From Cherax quadricarinatus (Eukaryota; Arthropoda; Malacostraca; Decapoda; Parastacidae): a DNA stretch of 64,000 bases. Position numbers and translations under genes: made by a program. This document shows positions 46,507 to 56,320 of the stretch, in pieces. The notes under the pieces are model-generated. The model did not search any database, was not told where the DNA came from, and worked only from the letters and a program-made list of their open reading frames with translations. Position 1 is the first letter of the stretch, and each line of letters opens with the position of its first letter. Where the stretch lies: the NCBI RefSeq assembly GCF_038502225.1, contig NC_091300.1, positions 46,664,454 through 46,728,453 of the forward strand, written 5' to 3'.

Positions 46507-46684
46507 AGCCTTTGAGGTCAATTCCTCGGGCATTCTAGTTCCTAGATTGGGGAAAGGGTATCATTGTCCATCCCATTCCGTTGAGGTCCTTGGTTAAGCC
46601 TTTGAGGTCAATTCCTCGGGCATTCTAGTTCCTAGATTGGGGAAAGGGTATCATTGTCCATCCCATTCCGTTGAGGTCCTTGGT
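46507..46684 (+). repeat. 90-bp direct tandem duplication
   Basis: AGCCTTTGAGGTCAATTCCT starts at 46507 and again at 46597. The two copies, through CCTTGGT, are identical by eye, so the duplication is recent or an assembly effect. Confidence 0.9.
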
Positions 46685-46734
46685 GGTGGTGTACATTACC
46701 GTGGAATCTGGATCATCTGGGTGTGGTGGGGGTT

Positions 46735-47599
46735 TGTTAAGGAGATATTGGAATAAGAAATACACATGTTGAATGTCTTGAAAGCGTATAATTAAGAGTC
46801 TTGAGTAGCCCAGGCCTTGTCTTGTCAAGTCTGCTATGCCTAGCATTAAAATGAGAGTGAACGCTGTGGCCTATGGCTTACATGGTGTAGGACTCGTGAT
46901 GTCACAGCTAGCAAGAGAGCCTATCTATAAGTAGCTGGGATGTATCTAAGTGTTCTATACAAGCAACACTAACACATATGGCATCCTGTCATACAGCTAA
47001 CTAAAACACTCTATAGACTGTAGGCATTACAGCTCTGGTTGATTCTATACAATGTCCATGTACACAACAATTGAACATAAGGAACTATGCATAAAGGTGA
47101 ATGATAAATGATTGTAATTCATTACAAATTATGATATATCACAAATTGTAAATGATAGTCATTGGTGGCACATATTAACCAAAGAACTCGACAAAGAGAA
47201 GAGAAGATCGATCAATCTGTATTCATGTGATCTACAGATTCTGAGGAAATATATTTACAGAGAAGAAAGATTTAACAGAAAGGCAGACTTGGTGCACACA
47301 AGTCTTTTACTGTTAATTCTCATAATTCAGAGAGAACGTGAACACACACAAAAAAATTGAACATCAATAAGGTGACATAGCAGACAGAGTTGAACACATT
47401 TCATACTATATTAATCATCTTTAGAGATTATTTACATTTAGCCCCAACTCTACTAGAGTGAAATTCACATATGCAGAGTGGTCATCATTTCTGGGGGGGT
47501 CAAACTCTGTTGCAACGGCTAACATATGCCTTGGTTGAGGAGGATCCGAATTGGTATTTGCAAATGATATTTGTGGATTCCTCATTACTTGTCATGTAC
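46735..47599. other. Unassigned sequence
   Basis: No gene is recognised. It may include the decayed 3' part of the LTR element to its right. Confidence 0.5.
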
Positions 47600-48215
47600 A
47601 TAAGGAATAACAACAATCAGGTTGTTTGTCTGGCTGTTAGAGGTAAGGGGTACTGAGTCAGGAGGATTGTCAGAGTCCGTCACATTTGTCTGGTTGTTAG
47701 GAAGCTCACCATCATCACATACTAACTTCAAATGATCTAAATGTGATTATACTGACCAGTACTAATTTCTCTAACTTTATACTTAATGCCGCCTATATGA
47801 TCGACTACTCGATATGGGCCAACAAACTTTTGTTCGAGCTTAGGCATTGCGAATGTTTTATTAAAATTAGTCAGCATAACTCTCGAACCAACTTTAATTT
47901 TGGTTGGTTTTGCTCGAGTATTAGTGACACATGTAAATTCTGCTGTTGATTTACAAAGTGTTTCACAGATTCTTCCGAAAAGACCTTGAGCTATGCTGGT
48001 ACGAATCGCTGTGAAATCATCAGGATTGTAATTTGGTTTCGGATTAGAATATAACTCATATGGTAAGCTCTATCTACACCCTACAGTGCATAATGTGTAG
48101 TATCACCTATAGAAGCATTTTAAGCACAATTTATAGCACAACGAACATCAGGTATAACTTCATTGATAGTGGCTCTCAACACATTGAGTACTTTCTTATT
48201 GAAAGAGTGGACAGG
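47600..48215 (-). pseudogene. Gypsy-like integrase C-terminal region (decayed)
   Basis: The minus strand, followed across a frame change near 48065 and several stops, shows a pattern typical of Ty3/gypsy integrase C-termini: TINEVIPDVRCAIN, then SIGDTTHYAL, LPYELYSNPKPNYNP, KIKVGSRVMLTNFNK and QKFVGPYRVVDHIGGIKYKV. The VGPYRV block is the GPY/F module. The catalytic core upstream is absent. This was found by reading the sequence; it does not appear as a long ORF. Confidence 0.7.
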
Positions 48216-48539
48216 CTCGGTGCAATAGATGGACTCTCCCTGGTTGAAATAGTGAATGCTATAACCAGAAATATTACAAGAGAGAAATGGATCATACTAT
48301 CTCCTACAACATGTAATGATTACTCGACATACAACTCTTTTACCTTGGAAGGATCACTGTCAACTAGGATGTTATCACCATCTGGAACATGGGGGACAAC
48401 AAACACTCTAGTGAGTGCAGTAGCCGCAACAGAAACGTCCTTCTGCAGACACCCTGTGACAGCAACAAGAGATGGCGTAACTCATTTCAAGTAGTCATTT
48501 CTCGACAAGGCGTCCCCTGTGGAGGAACAGCCACTTAAA

Positions 48540-48901
48540 CAAGTAGCCATCACAGGGATAGAAGTCTCAGCACCCAAGGTTGTCTCTGAAACCCGAGGAA
48601 CTGTACATTATCCTGCATGCAAGATATTGTAGGTACTGAATTCCAGACAGGAGTGGCAGTTATACTAGTGCCTGACCTCTTGGTTACGTTACTAGGTAAT
48701 ATACATGTCTATAAGGACTTAATCTGAACTTCACGCTCTGCAGCAGTGTGAGAAATCTCGGCTGCAAGCTGCGTGAACAACTGTATTCCCTAAGAGCAAG
48801 ATATGGTCTGTCCATTAGGGTTTTGCACAGGTACAACATTAGCCTGACTGACGTTATTCACTAAGGCATTGTTGGCATTACTCAACGGTAGTTGAGACAT
48901 G
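48540..48901 (-). pseudogene. Possible gag N-terminus of the same LTR element
   Basis: A minus-strand frame starts MSQLPLSNANNALVNNVSQ at 48901 and continues QANVVPVQNPNG before a stop. The sequence then carries several stops. Position and orientation (upstream of integrase remains, preceded by AT-rich non-coding DNA) fit a gag start in a heavily deleted element, but no gag motif is visible. Confidence 0.25.
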
Positions 48902-49349
48902 ATATCAATGAAATTACACAATGACAATGAAAGCAAAGAATATCAAAAGAAAAGTCTACGACAAAATTTTAAGTAAATTGAAAATAAAGATGATTAACTC
49001 TACATGAATAAATAAAAATTATAAGAAACACTGAATGAGAAAACTCACTGAAATTTTCTTCACAAAGATAAAAGAAATACTTTAAAAAAATCAAGAAAAG
49101 GGAAATATTATAGTAATCTAAATTAATTTAAACAGTGAGCTGTCTTGAATCTCAATTCAATAAAGAGAATTTGATAATAAAATTGTGAATCAAGACAAAA
49201 GTAATAAAATAAAATTAATAAATTGTATGCACTTGCAAATATATTGGGAAAATAAATTTTCTAAGAATAACACAAAAACAAAAAATATATATTATGCAAC
49301 GATAAGCACAAAATAAAATATGTTGAAAAATAGGGCACTCAATTTATAA
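48902..49349. other. AT-rich unassigned sequence
   Basis: Very AT-rich, no frame or repeat. Confidence 0.5.
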
Positions 49350-49430
49350 TATTCTTTAAACTCTCCAAATGTAGATTTATGTTTGCATGCATAGCGCTCC
49401 GAACGTAGATCTACGTTTTATTTTTCATTC
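49350..49430 (-). mobile_element. Diverged partial copy of the 63527 MITE
   Basis: CTTTAAACTCTCCAAATGTA, ATAGCGCTCC and GAACGTAGATCTACGTT match, in reverse complement, the right half of the TTAA-flanked element at 63527-63743. The other end was not found. Confidence 0.6.
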
Positions 49431-49561
49431 CTTCAAATTTGGCGAGATACGTCTGAATCTCTTAGACACGAGAAAATGGGTCTGCACCCTAAGTGTGTGC
49501 AGTATGAAAAAATTCGCTGACGTTGGGGTACCACATGGTACCACCAGTTAGTCTCAGCTCC

Positions 49562-49915
49562 ACCTTCAATTCAATTCAATTCAAGTTTATTCTCTATAAG
49601 GGTTACAATGTGAGGTTTACAGGTTTTGGGTATTGTGTGGTTTACATGTTACAAAATACTAATTACAGACGGGGCCACTAGGACACCTAGCATGGCTAGG
49701 CATTTCGGGCAGACTTAGATTAATTCTTAACATTAAATCCTTACAGATTATGGTATTAAGGGTAAGTGACTACATCATAATTTGTGAGTTTAGCAATGTG
49801 AATGTTTTTCTTTAGCACAATACAAAGTGTCTATATTGGAGAATCATAGGCAAACTTATGACTAGTTAGGATTTATTATTTTAAGATTAAGATTAGTATT
49901 TCTGGGTTTATAGTC
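49562..49915 (-). mobile_element. 5'-truncated copy of the 51247 LINE (3' region only)
   Basis: About 350 bp nearly identical to 51252-51592, ending on the minus strand in AATAAACTTGAATTGAATTG, with tandem TTGAA units at the tip. Truncation before any coding sequence is typical of LINE copies. Confidence 0.85.
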
Positions 49916-49919
49916 ACAA

Positions 49920-51246
49920 GAAGAGAGGGAAGTCCCCCAGCCGAATAATCAGTAACTGTCACTGTCTGATACCATTACCATCTACTCCAAAGAAGTACTC
50001 TCAGAAAAAGTGTGTTGTGTGTGCTTACACTACACAGTGACCCCCAAGTGCGAAAAGACACACGATTCATATGTCAGCAATGTGGGGTGGCACTCTGTAT
50101 GAATCCATGCTTCTTGGAGTATCATACAGTGATGGACTTCTAGAAACAAAAATGGGACCTGTAAATACCTGTTTATATATGTTAACAATAGCATGTGATT
50201 GAACCAGGTGTACAAATTCATCTATCAGTGTGAACATGTGTGTTTGTGACAGTATGATTAGTAATTCAGTACCAAACACTTGTGTCTCAACAAGAATTGG
50301 CTATGAAATCAAAAGATCTGCAACAAACATTATCATAACATGAAAACAACAAAAAATAGAATAGAATTGGAAAAAATGTTAAATGTTTATTGTTTCTACG
50401 TTTGGACAGTTTAAGGGATATATTGAGATTATTGCATTGAATTATAATGTATCACTTTCTTAGAAATGCTTATTAATTACTAAAAGAAATAGAGCACAAG
50501 AATAACAGAGTACAAGTTATGAAACAGAAAACTAATCACTGTAAAACACTAAAATAAATTGCACAATTAAAAAAAATTGCAGAATTAGTCAGTGTATCAG
50601 TAGAAATTGCACACGCACAAAATATAACTTAGAAAGATTATAAAACAGTAAGAAATAACTGGTTTGAACATTTTTAACTCTTAATCACAAGTAGACAAAA
50701 CAAATTACTCAAAAACATAGCAATGATAATAGTTTACGAATTACACTAAGAGTGATTTTGTTCAAAGAAATTTTAATAAAATGATGAAAAATGATACAAA
50801 ATACAGAATTGGGAATTCAACACTTACAAAGTTGCAGGAAACACAGATAAAACATCAAGGTTTACTCACTACACTTATTGCATAAATTGACTTGAACTAT
50901 GGTCTTGCTATGAAAAAAAAATTAACTGTCTTGCTTAACGCACAAGATATAGTACCGTGAGAAATTATGTGGGTAAATTTTACAGTGTCCTGAATTAACA
51001 TTTAACCATCATAATTGTAAAGAAACTTTGGTACATCAAACAGTTTACACTTACTGATACTGATGTACCTCAGAGTCAAGTGAGACTTTAAGGACACCAT
51101 GTCACAATAATGTCCCTCCTTCGTGTCCACCTTCTCAGGTCATCATTACCTCACACGTCCGGACGTTCAATTATCATTAGAACATATAGTTCTTAAAATT
51201 ATTTGAAAATTATGCAGGTAACACTGGCAAATTATGTGTGGACTGT
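49920..51246. other. Unassigned AT-rich sequence
   Basis: No gene. At about 51085-51145 there is a short stretch (TCCTTCGTGTCCACCTTCTC) resembling the 33-bp minisatellite flank seen at 53040 and 61310. Confidence 0.5.
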
Positions 51247-52925
51247 GTATTCAATTCAGTTCAAGTTTATTCTCTATAAGGGTTACAATGTGGGGTTTAC
51301 AGGTTTTGGGTATTGTGTGGTTTACATGTTATAAAATACTAATTACAGAGGGGGCCACTAGGACACCTAGCATGGCTAGGCATTTCGAGCAGACTTAGAT
51401 TAATTCTTAACATTAAATCCTTACAGATTATAGTATTAAGGCTAAGTGACACCATAATTTGTGAGTTTAGCAATGTGAATGCTTTTGTTTTGGCACAATA
51501 CAAAGTGTCTATATTGGAGTATCATAGGCAAACTTATGACTAGTTAGGATTTATTATTTTAAGATTAAGATTAGTATTTCTGGGTTTATAGTAAGTGGGT
51601 GAGTGAGTGTAATTGTGAACCACCAGGTGGTTATCATGTAGTTAGTTGTCGGGGTGGATCAGGGAGATAAGATGTTTTCTAACTGCAGTTTTGAAAGTGA
51701 TGAATGTGTCTGCAGTTCTAGAGATTTCAGGTAGGGTGATCCAGATTTTAGGTCCTTTGAAATACACTGAATTTTTGTAAAGGTTTCGTCGAACACGGGG
51801 AATGTCATAGAGATGTTTGTGTCTGGTGTTATGCCTGTGGATCCTGTCACAACTATCAAGAAAGCGTTTTAGGTCAAGGTTAATATTGGAATTTAAGGTT
51901 CTGTAGATGTAGATTGCACAGTAGTAAGTGTGGATGTTCTGAACAGGGAGTAAGTTTAGATCTATGAAGAGTGGGGGGGGGGTTGTTGCCAGGGATGGGA
52001 TTTAGTGATTATTCTTACTGCGGCTTTTTGTTGGGTTATTATTGGCTTTAGGTGTGTTGCTGCAGTTGAACCCCAAGCACAGATAGCATAGGTGAGGTGT
52101 GGATATATAAGTGAATGGTATAGTGTGAGAAGGGCAGTTTGCGGCACATAGTATCGTATCTTGGAGAGGATCCCCACCATTTTGGATACTTTTTTTGTTA
52201 TGCGTTGGATATGGGTGCTGAAATTTAGGTTGTTATCGAGGTACAGGCCAAGGAATTTGCCCTCATTATGTCTGGCAATTAGAGTGTTGTCGATCTTAAT
52301 GTTAAGTTGCGCAACACCTACTCTGCTACCAAACATAATATAGTAGGTTTTGCCAGTGTTAAGTGTAAGTTTATTGGCTGTCATCCAAGTCGATATTCTG
52401 AGCAGCTCCTCGTTAACAATGGTGTTGAGGGTGGCAAGATTAGGGTGGGAGATGACATAAGTCGTGTCGTCAGCAAAGAGAATGGGTTTCAGGTGTTGGG
52501 ATATGTTTGGAAGATCATTGATGTAAATGAGGAAGAGCAGGGGTCCAAGAACACTTCCTTGCGGAACTCCAGTATCAAGTGGCCGTATTGATGAGGCTGT
52601 GTCTTTAATGGTGACATACTGATGCCTATTAGAAAGGTAAGATTTAAAATATGCAAGCGCATGGCCACTTATACCATAGTGGTCAAGTTTGTGGAGTAGG
52701 ATGCCGTGATCTACTGTGTTAAACGCTTTTCTTAGGCCAAAAATTCCTAGCGGATTTTCCTTATTTTCCAATGCTTTGTAAAGCAGATCTAGCATTTTTA
52801 TAACTGCATCATTAGTGCTTTTATTTTTCCTGAATCCAGATTGGCAGGGGTTGAGTATGTTTTGTGACGTTATAAATGAATATAGTCTCCTGTGCACGAG
52901 TTTCTCGAAGATTTTGGATAGCAAT
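51247..52925 (-). mobile_element. Non-LTR retrotransposon of a second family (5'-truncated)
   Basis: On the minus strand an RT frame (52930-51962) is followed by about 700 bp of 3' sequence ending in ATAAACTTGAACTGAATTG. The 3' part is duplicated at 49562-49915. Truncation is at RT motif 2 (LLSKIFEK), so fingers and endonuclease are missing. Confidence 0.88.
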
Positions 52926-52930
52926 ATCAA
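51962..52930 (-). pseudogene. Reverse transcriptase (RT palm and thumb), open 322-codon frame
   Basis: Starting within motif 2 (LLSKIFEKLVHRRLYSF), the frame includes CQSGFRKNKSTNDAV, GLRKAFNTVDH (motif A, where the usual catalytic D...AFDTVDH has G and N at the Asp positions, so activity is doubtful), [20 protein letters not shown] (motif B), ILFADDTTYV (motif C, FADD intact) and the thumb (GLYLDNNLNFSTHI, YPHLTYAICAWGS). It ends in a proline/histidine tail that looks frameshifted. The frame is uninterrupted, suggesting a fairly young copy, but the start is an insertion truncation, not a real initiation site. Confidence 0.88.
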
Positions 52931-53048
52931 TTACTTGACCTAAGTAATTTGTTTGGGTAATTTTATATAAATATAATTTAATTACAAGGTTAGAAAAAAG
53001 GTATAAAGGACATTAAGGAACAATGGGTCACAACACAATGTCTCTCCT

Positions 53049-53211
53049 TCAGTGTCCACCGTCTCAGCTCACTTCAGTGTCCACTGTCTCAGTTCACCAG
53101 CTCACTTCAGTGTCCACCGTCTTACCTCACCAGCTCACTTCAGTGTCCACTGTCTCAGTTCACCAGCTCACTTCAGTGTCCACTGTCTCAGTTCACCAGC
53201 TCACTTCAGTG
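53049..53211 (+). repeat. 33-bp minisatellite, about 5 copies (plus orientation)
   Basis: Units of CACTTCAGTGTCCACNGTCT, CAGTTCACCAGCT. Same monomer and same left flank (AAGGAACAATG...TCTCTCC) as the reverse-oriented array at 60513-61308. Confidence 0.95.
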
Positions 53212-53320
53212 ACCGGATTTGCCCGAAATGCTCTGCATAACAAGCGTCTTTCTTTATAGTAGTATGTCATTGATGTCAGCTAGGCCTAGATACCTTGTAC
53301 TTGTAGAAATAAAAATATTA
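53212..53320 (+). mobile_element. Tail fragment of the tRNA-SINE family
   Basis: TTTGCCCGAAATGCTCTGCA, TAGTATGTCATTGATG and CCTTGTACTTGTAG match 31120-31205 of the SINE. It is fused directly to the end of the 33-bp array. A further diverged piece lies at 53400-53455. Confidence 0.75.
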
Positions 53321-53455
53321 TTACATATGTAAAATACCTGGGATAAAGTGACTTATTTCCATAGTAATTATTCACAGTAGTCAATAGTACATTTTAAGGC
53401 TGCCCTAAATGCTCTACATAACCAAGGGCTTTCTATAAAGTATGTTAATATAGTC

Positions 53456-53763
53456 AGCCATTCTTCAATCAATTGTAAACCCCGCTTTTCAGATATAGTT
53501 TATTATTATCACAGTCGATCCACACACACTTGTTTTCTGTTCTCAAGTGGAAGAGAAAATGAGCATATTTACTGGGTGTCTTAAATAAAAGAAGTTCATA
53601 ACACCCACCTTAGGTTCAGTGACTCTCAAAAGAAGCTTTTATTTCGATTGCCATTGTTAACTACCCAGGATATTTGGTGTGTTTATTATAAATATTCTCT
53701 CAGGTATTGTGTTGTGGAATGCATATATTTAAATTAGTGTCTTTGGGAAACAACCCTACTAGT
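53456..53763. other. Unassigned sequence
   Basis: No supported feature. Confidence 0.5.
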
Positions 53764-53780
53764 TTCTGTTATCTATGATT

Positions 53781-54076
53781 TTATTTATTTATTTATTTCC
53801 AATTTGTGCACACATACAGAGGTACAAAAAAATACAGATAAGAGCAGTATGCCAAAGCCACTTATACTATGCATAGCATTACGGGCTGGCTTAAAATTAA
53901 CTTAAGATTAACTAAGCAATGATTATTATTATTATTATAATCAAAAAGAAGCGCTAAGCCACAAGGACTATACAGCGCTGCTACTAAGCAATGATGAAAT
54001 CAGTGATAAAACATTAATGTAAACAGATAACTATAAAGCACAAGTGAGTATTACAAAGACAGGTCATATGGTTGCA
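53781..54076 (-). mobile_element. LINE 3' region insertion with 17-bp TSD
   Basis: TTCTGTTATCTATGATT occurs at 53764-53780 and 54077-54093 (perfect 17 bp). Between them, on the minus strand, is about 240 bp of non-coding sequence ending CACAAATTGGAAATAAATAA, with an (ATAA)n tip. This is the form of a 5'-truncated LINE copy. The ultra-short retroposon at 53924 is nested in it. Confidence 0.8.
53924..53982 (-). mobile_element. Ultra-short retroposon copy 3 (59 bp) with 13-bp TSD
   Basis: On the minus strand: AGCAGCGCTGTATAGTCCTT, GTGGCTTAGCGCTTC, TTTTTGATTATAATAATAAT. ACTAAGCAATGAT flanks it at 53911-53923 and 53983-53995 (perfect 13 bp). Nested within the 53781-54076 insertion, so it is younger than that event. 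Confidence 0.82.
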
Positions 54077-54093
54077 TTCTGTTATCTATGATT

Positions 54094-54250
54094 GAGACAC
54101 TTATGCAACATATGGGAATCTTTATTGAGGAAACGTTTCACCACACAGTGACTTCATCAGTCCAATACAAAGCCGAAAGATATAAGGAGAGGAGGAGTTT
54201 GAGGTAATCAGTCTTTCAGCTTGGAGTCGATGTGTTCAGTCCATCAATCT
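54094..54250 (-). mobile_element. Penelope-type terminal repeat, family c
   Basis: The minus strand carries CTGATTACCTCAAACTCCTC, then a hammerhead-like motif and AATAAAG, then a short 3' end. Parts resemble the terminal repeat of the composite at 55447. Immediately upstream on the same strand lies a decayed RT C-terminus (54250-55125). Confidence 0.6.
54121..54172 (-). ncRNA. Hammerhead-ribozyme-like motif, family c
   Basis: The minus strand reads UAUUGGA, then CUGAUGA (54160-54154; canonical CUGANGA), stem II GUCAC-UGU-GUGGU (G-U pairs allowed), GAAA (54139-54136), CGUUUC, then CUCAAUAAAG. UAUUG before and CAAUA after can close stem I. Stem III would be very short. Known PLEs carry hammerheads of this minimal kind. 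Self-cleavage is not shown. Confidence 0.6.
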
Positions 54251-55125
54251 TGTAGAATTTACAGCATAGGAACGAACAAATGAACAAGTGCAGGAAAGAT
54301 CACAATGGAATGAGCGGAGAAGACGGGACAGACGACGAATAGTGCTGGAGGAGTGTTCTTAGTTGTAGAAATAGAGCCAGGGCTTAACCCAGCAGCTATG
54401 GCGATCGTGGGACAGATACTGAGAGCAGGAATAGGAGGCTCTTCTGTTGGTAAGACCCCGGTGGGGTGAGCGGGAAAGACGGGACAGGCGAAGATTAGCG
54501 CTATAGAGGAGTGTAGAAATTGAGCCAGGATCATACAAGGAGTAGAAAAGGTTGTGTTGGTTTGTGGGTCTGCGAATGTCTTCGTCAAGGAGAGAGGTCC
54601 AGTAGTCATGTCGTGTCTCAAGTTTGTCTATCTGTCTGTCACTGAGCGTTTTCTAGTATAGATTCCGCGCAGGGATGTCTAATTGGGGATGAAGAGATTC
54701 GCTTGTGGCGAAGTCCTCCCATCTGACATCAAGCACCCAGCGCAACGCCTTGTTCTGGACACGCTGCAGTTTAAGTTTGTTTTAGCTGCAAGAGAGAGGG
54801 CTAGAGGAGAGTAAGTTATCAGAGGACGTATTAGGGATTTTTAGAGGTATAGTTTGGCGCGTTGGGACGCATGTTGCAGCTTGTAGAGGCCCCCAAGGGC
54901 CTTACTAGCTATTGCATGCCTTGAGTGAATGTGTTCTTGTAAGCGAAGAAGGTAGTCAAGATTAATGCCAAGGACCGTGACAGATTGTGTAATGGGGATG
55001 TAGGTGCTGGTGTCAGCTGTTCTGAGCTCGACAGGTAATGGAGGATCACGTTTCCTATAGTTAAAACATATAATGCTGGATTTAGCTGCATTGGATTTGA
55101 ATCTCCATTTTTGAAAGGTGAAATG
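54251..55125 (-). pseudogene. Decayed non-LTR RT thumb/C-terminal region
   Basis: The minus strand from about 55115 reads WRFKSNAAKSSIICFNYRK, then SVTVLGINLDYLLRLQEHI, then AIASKALGGLYKLQHASQRA, a stop, and KSLIRPLITYSPLALSLAAK. This matches the thumb pattern of non-LTR RTs (K...F...K..., VLG..LD..L....HI......A.....L..L). The remainder to 54250 has several stops and frame changes. No catalytic motif is left. It is hidden from ORF calling because of the stops. Confidence 0.65.
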
Positions 55126-55129
55126 TCAT

Positions 55130-55433
55130 TCATATGAGAACCTCTATTCCTTATGATTTCCTTATATATAGTAAGGAGTTGATTAAGTGAGGTGAAACTG
55201 TTGTAAATGAAAATTTATTACACACTTGTAAGTGTCACTGATTTTAATTAAATATGTGTATAAGATAACCTTTTCGGAATCGCGTAATTTAATCATCGAG
55301 GTCGATAGAAATAGTATCAGTAACCACTCGGTTCTACATAATAAGTGAAGATAAAACACGTCACGAACGATCCAGATATGTAATATAATTGTCTGAATCA
55401 TGCTGATAATGAAGGGAAACGAGACGCGGTAGC
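55130..55433. other. Unassigned sequence
   Basis: No supported feature. Confidence 0.5.
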
Positions 55434-55511
55434 AGCTATAGGAAGATGAACATCAAAATGGTATACAATACCGACAGGTTGGTAGGTAAGACACATAGGC
55501 AACAGTTAGGC

Positions 55512-55568
55512 AACTTTATTCCGAAACGTTTCGCCTACACAGTAGGCTTCTTCAGTCGAATACAGAAA
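55512..55568 (-). ncRNA. Hammerhead-ribozyme-like motif, family d, unit 1
   Basis: The minus strand reads UAUUC-GA, CUGAAGA (55556-55550), perfect stem II GCCUAC-UGU-GUAGGC, GAAA (55533-55530), CGUUUC, GGAAUAAAG. UAUUC and GAAUA can pair as stem I. All invariant core bases (C3 U4 G5 A6 N7 G8 A9; G12 A13 A14) are present. Confidence 0.65.
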
Positions 55569-55922
55569 GTAGGCAGGAACAGTAGAGATGTGAAGACGAT
55601 GTAATCAGTCCATCACCCTTGAAGTCGTAGAATTTGAGGTTGTCAGTCCCTCAGCCTGGAGAAGTTCAGTTCCATAGTTAGGAACTATCTGAAGATCAAG
55701 CGACAGTGCGGAGACTTAAATACTGTCGGAAGGAGAGGTGCAGAGTAGTAGTAGTAGTGAGAATGTAGCCACTGAGAGGTCAGGTCCCTCTCAGATCCAA
55801 CAGTTCTCACTTGAAAGGGTTGTCCAAGGTGTTTTCTGTACCAAGAGGCCATGTGTTGCAGTGTCTGACAAGATGAACATCAAAATGGTATACAATACCG
55901 ACAGGTTGGTAGGTAAGACACA

Positions 55923-56074
55923 CCATACCCCGGCCGGGATTGAACCCGCGGTCAGAGAGTCTCAAAACTCCAGCCCGTCGCGACGGGCTGGAGTTTTGAG
56001 ACTCTCTGACCACGGGTTCAATCCCGGCCGGGGTATGGTTTGTTTGCAATCGTGTCATTACGATTTCGTGAGTC
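55923..56074 (+). mobile_element. Inverted-dimer tRNA-derived SINE with 12-bp TSD
   Basis: Positions 55923-55980 and 55981-56038 are reverse complements over 58 nt with one mismatch and no spacer. The right arm carries GGGTTCAATCCCGGCC, a tRNA B box, and only the right arm has a 3' tail (56039-56074). AGGTAAGACACA flanks it at 55911-55922 and 56075-56086. The A box is missing, so the SINE was 5'-truncated before or during inversion. It sits inside unit 2 of the terminal-repeat composite. Confidence 0.82.
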
Positions 56075-56101
56075 AGGTAAGACACATAGGCAACAGTTAG
56101 G

Positions 56102-56158
56102 CAACTTTATTCCGAAACGTTTCGCCTACACAGTAGGCTTCTTCAGTCGAATACAGAA
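56102..56158 (-). ncRNA. Hammerhead-ribozyme-like motif, family d, unit 2
   Basis: Same sequence as unit 1, with the CUGAAGA complement at 56140-56146 and the GAAA complement at 56120-56123. Stem II and stem I are intact. Confidence 0.65.
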
Positions 56159-56320
56159 AGTAGGCAGGAACAGTAGAGATGTGAAGACGATGTAATCAGT
56201 CCATCACCCCGAATAAAGTTGCTTAACTGTTGCCTATGTGTCTTACCTACCAACCTGTCGGTATTGTATACCATTTTGATGTTCATCTTGTCAGACACTG
56301 CAACACATGGCCTCTTGGTA

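Noticed and set aside
54259..54621. 120-codon proline-rich frame as a host gene
   Set aside because: It lies in the decayed C-terminal region of an RT, in another frame; composition reflects that sequence.
55807..56100. Frames of 92 and 120 codons across 55738-56100
   Set aside because: They translate the inverted SINE dimer and terminal-repeat sequence on both strands.
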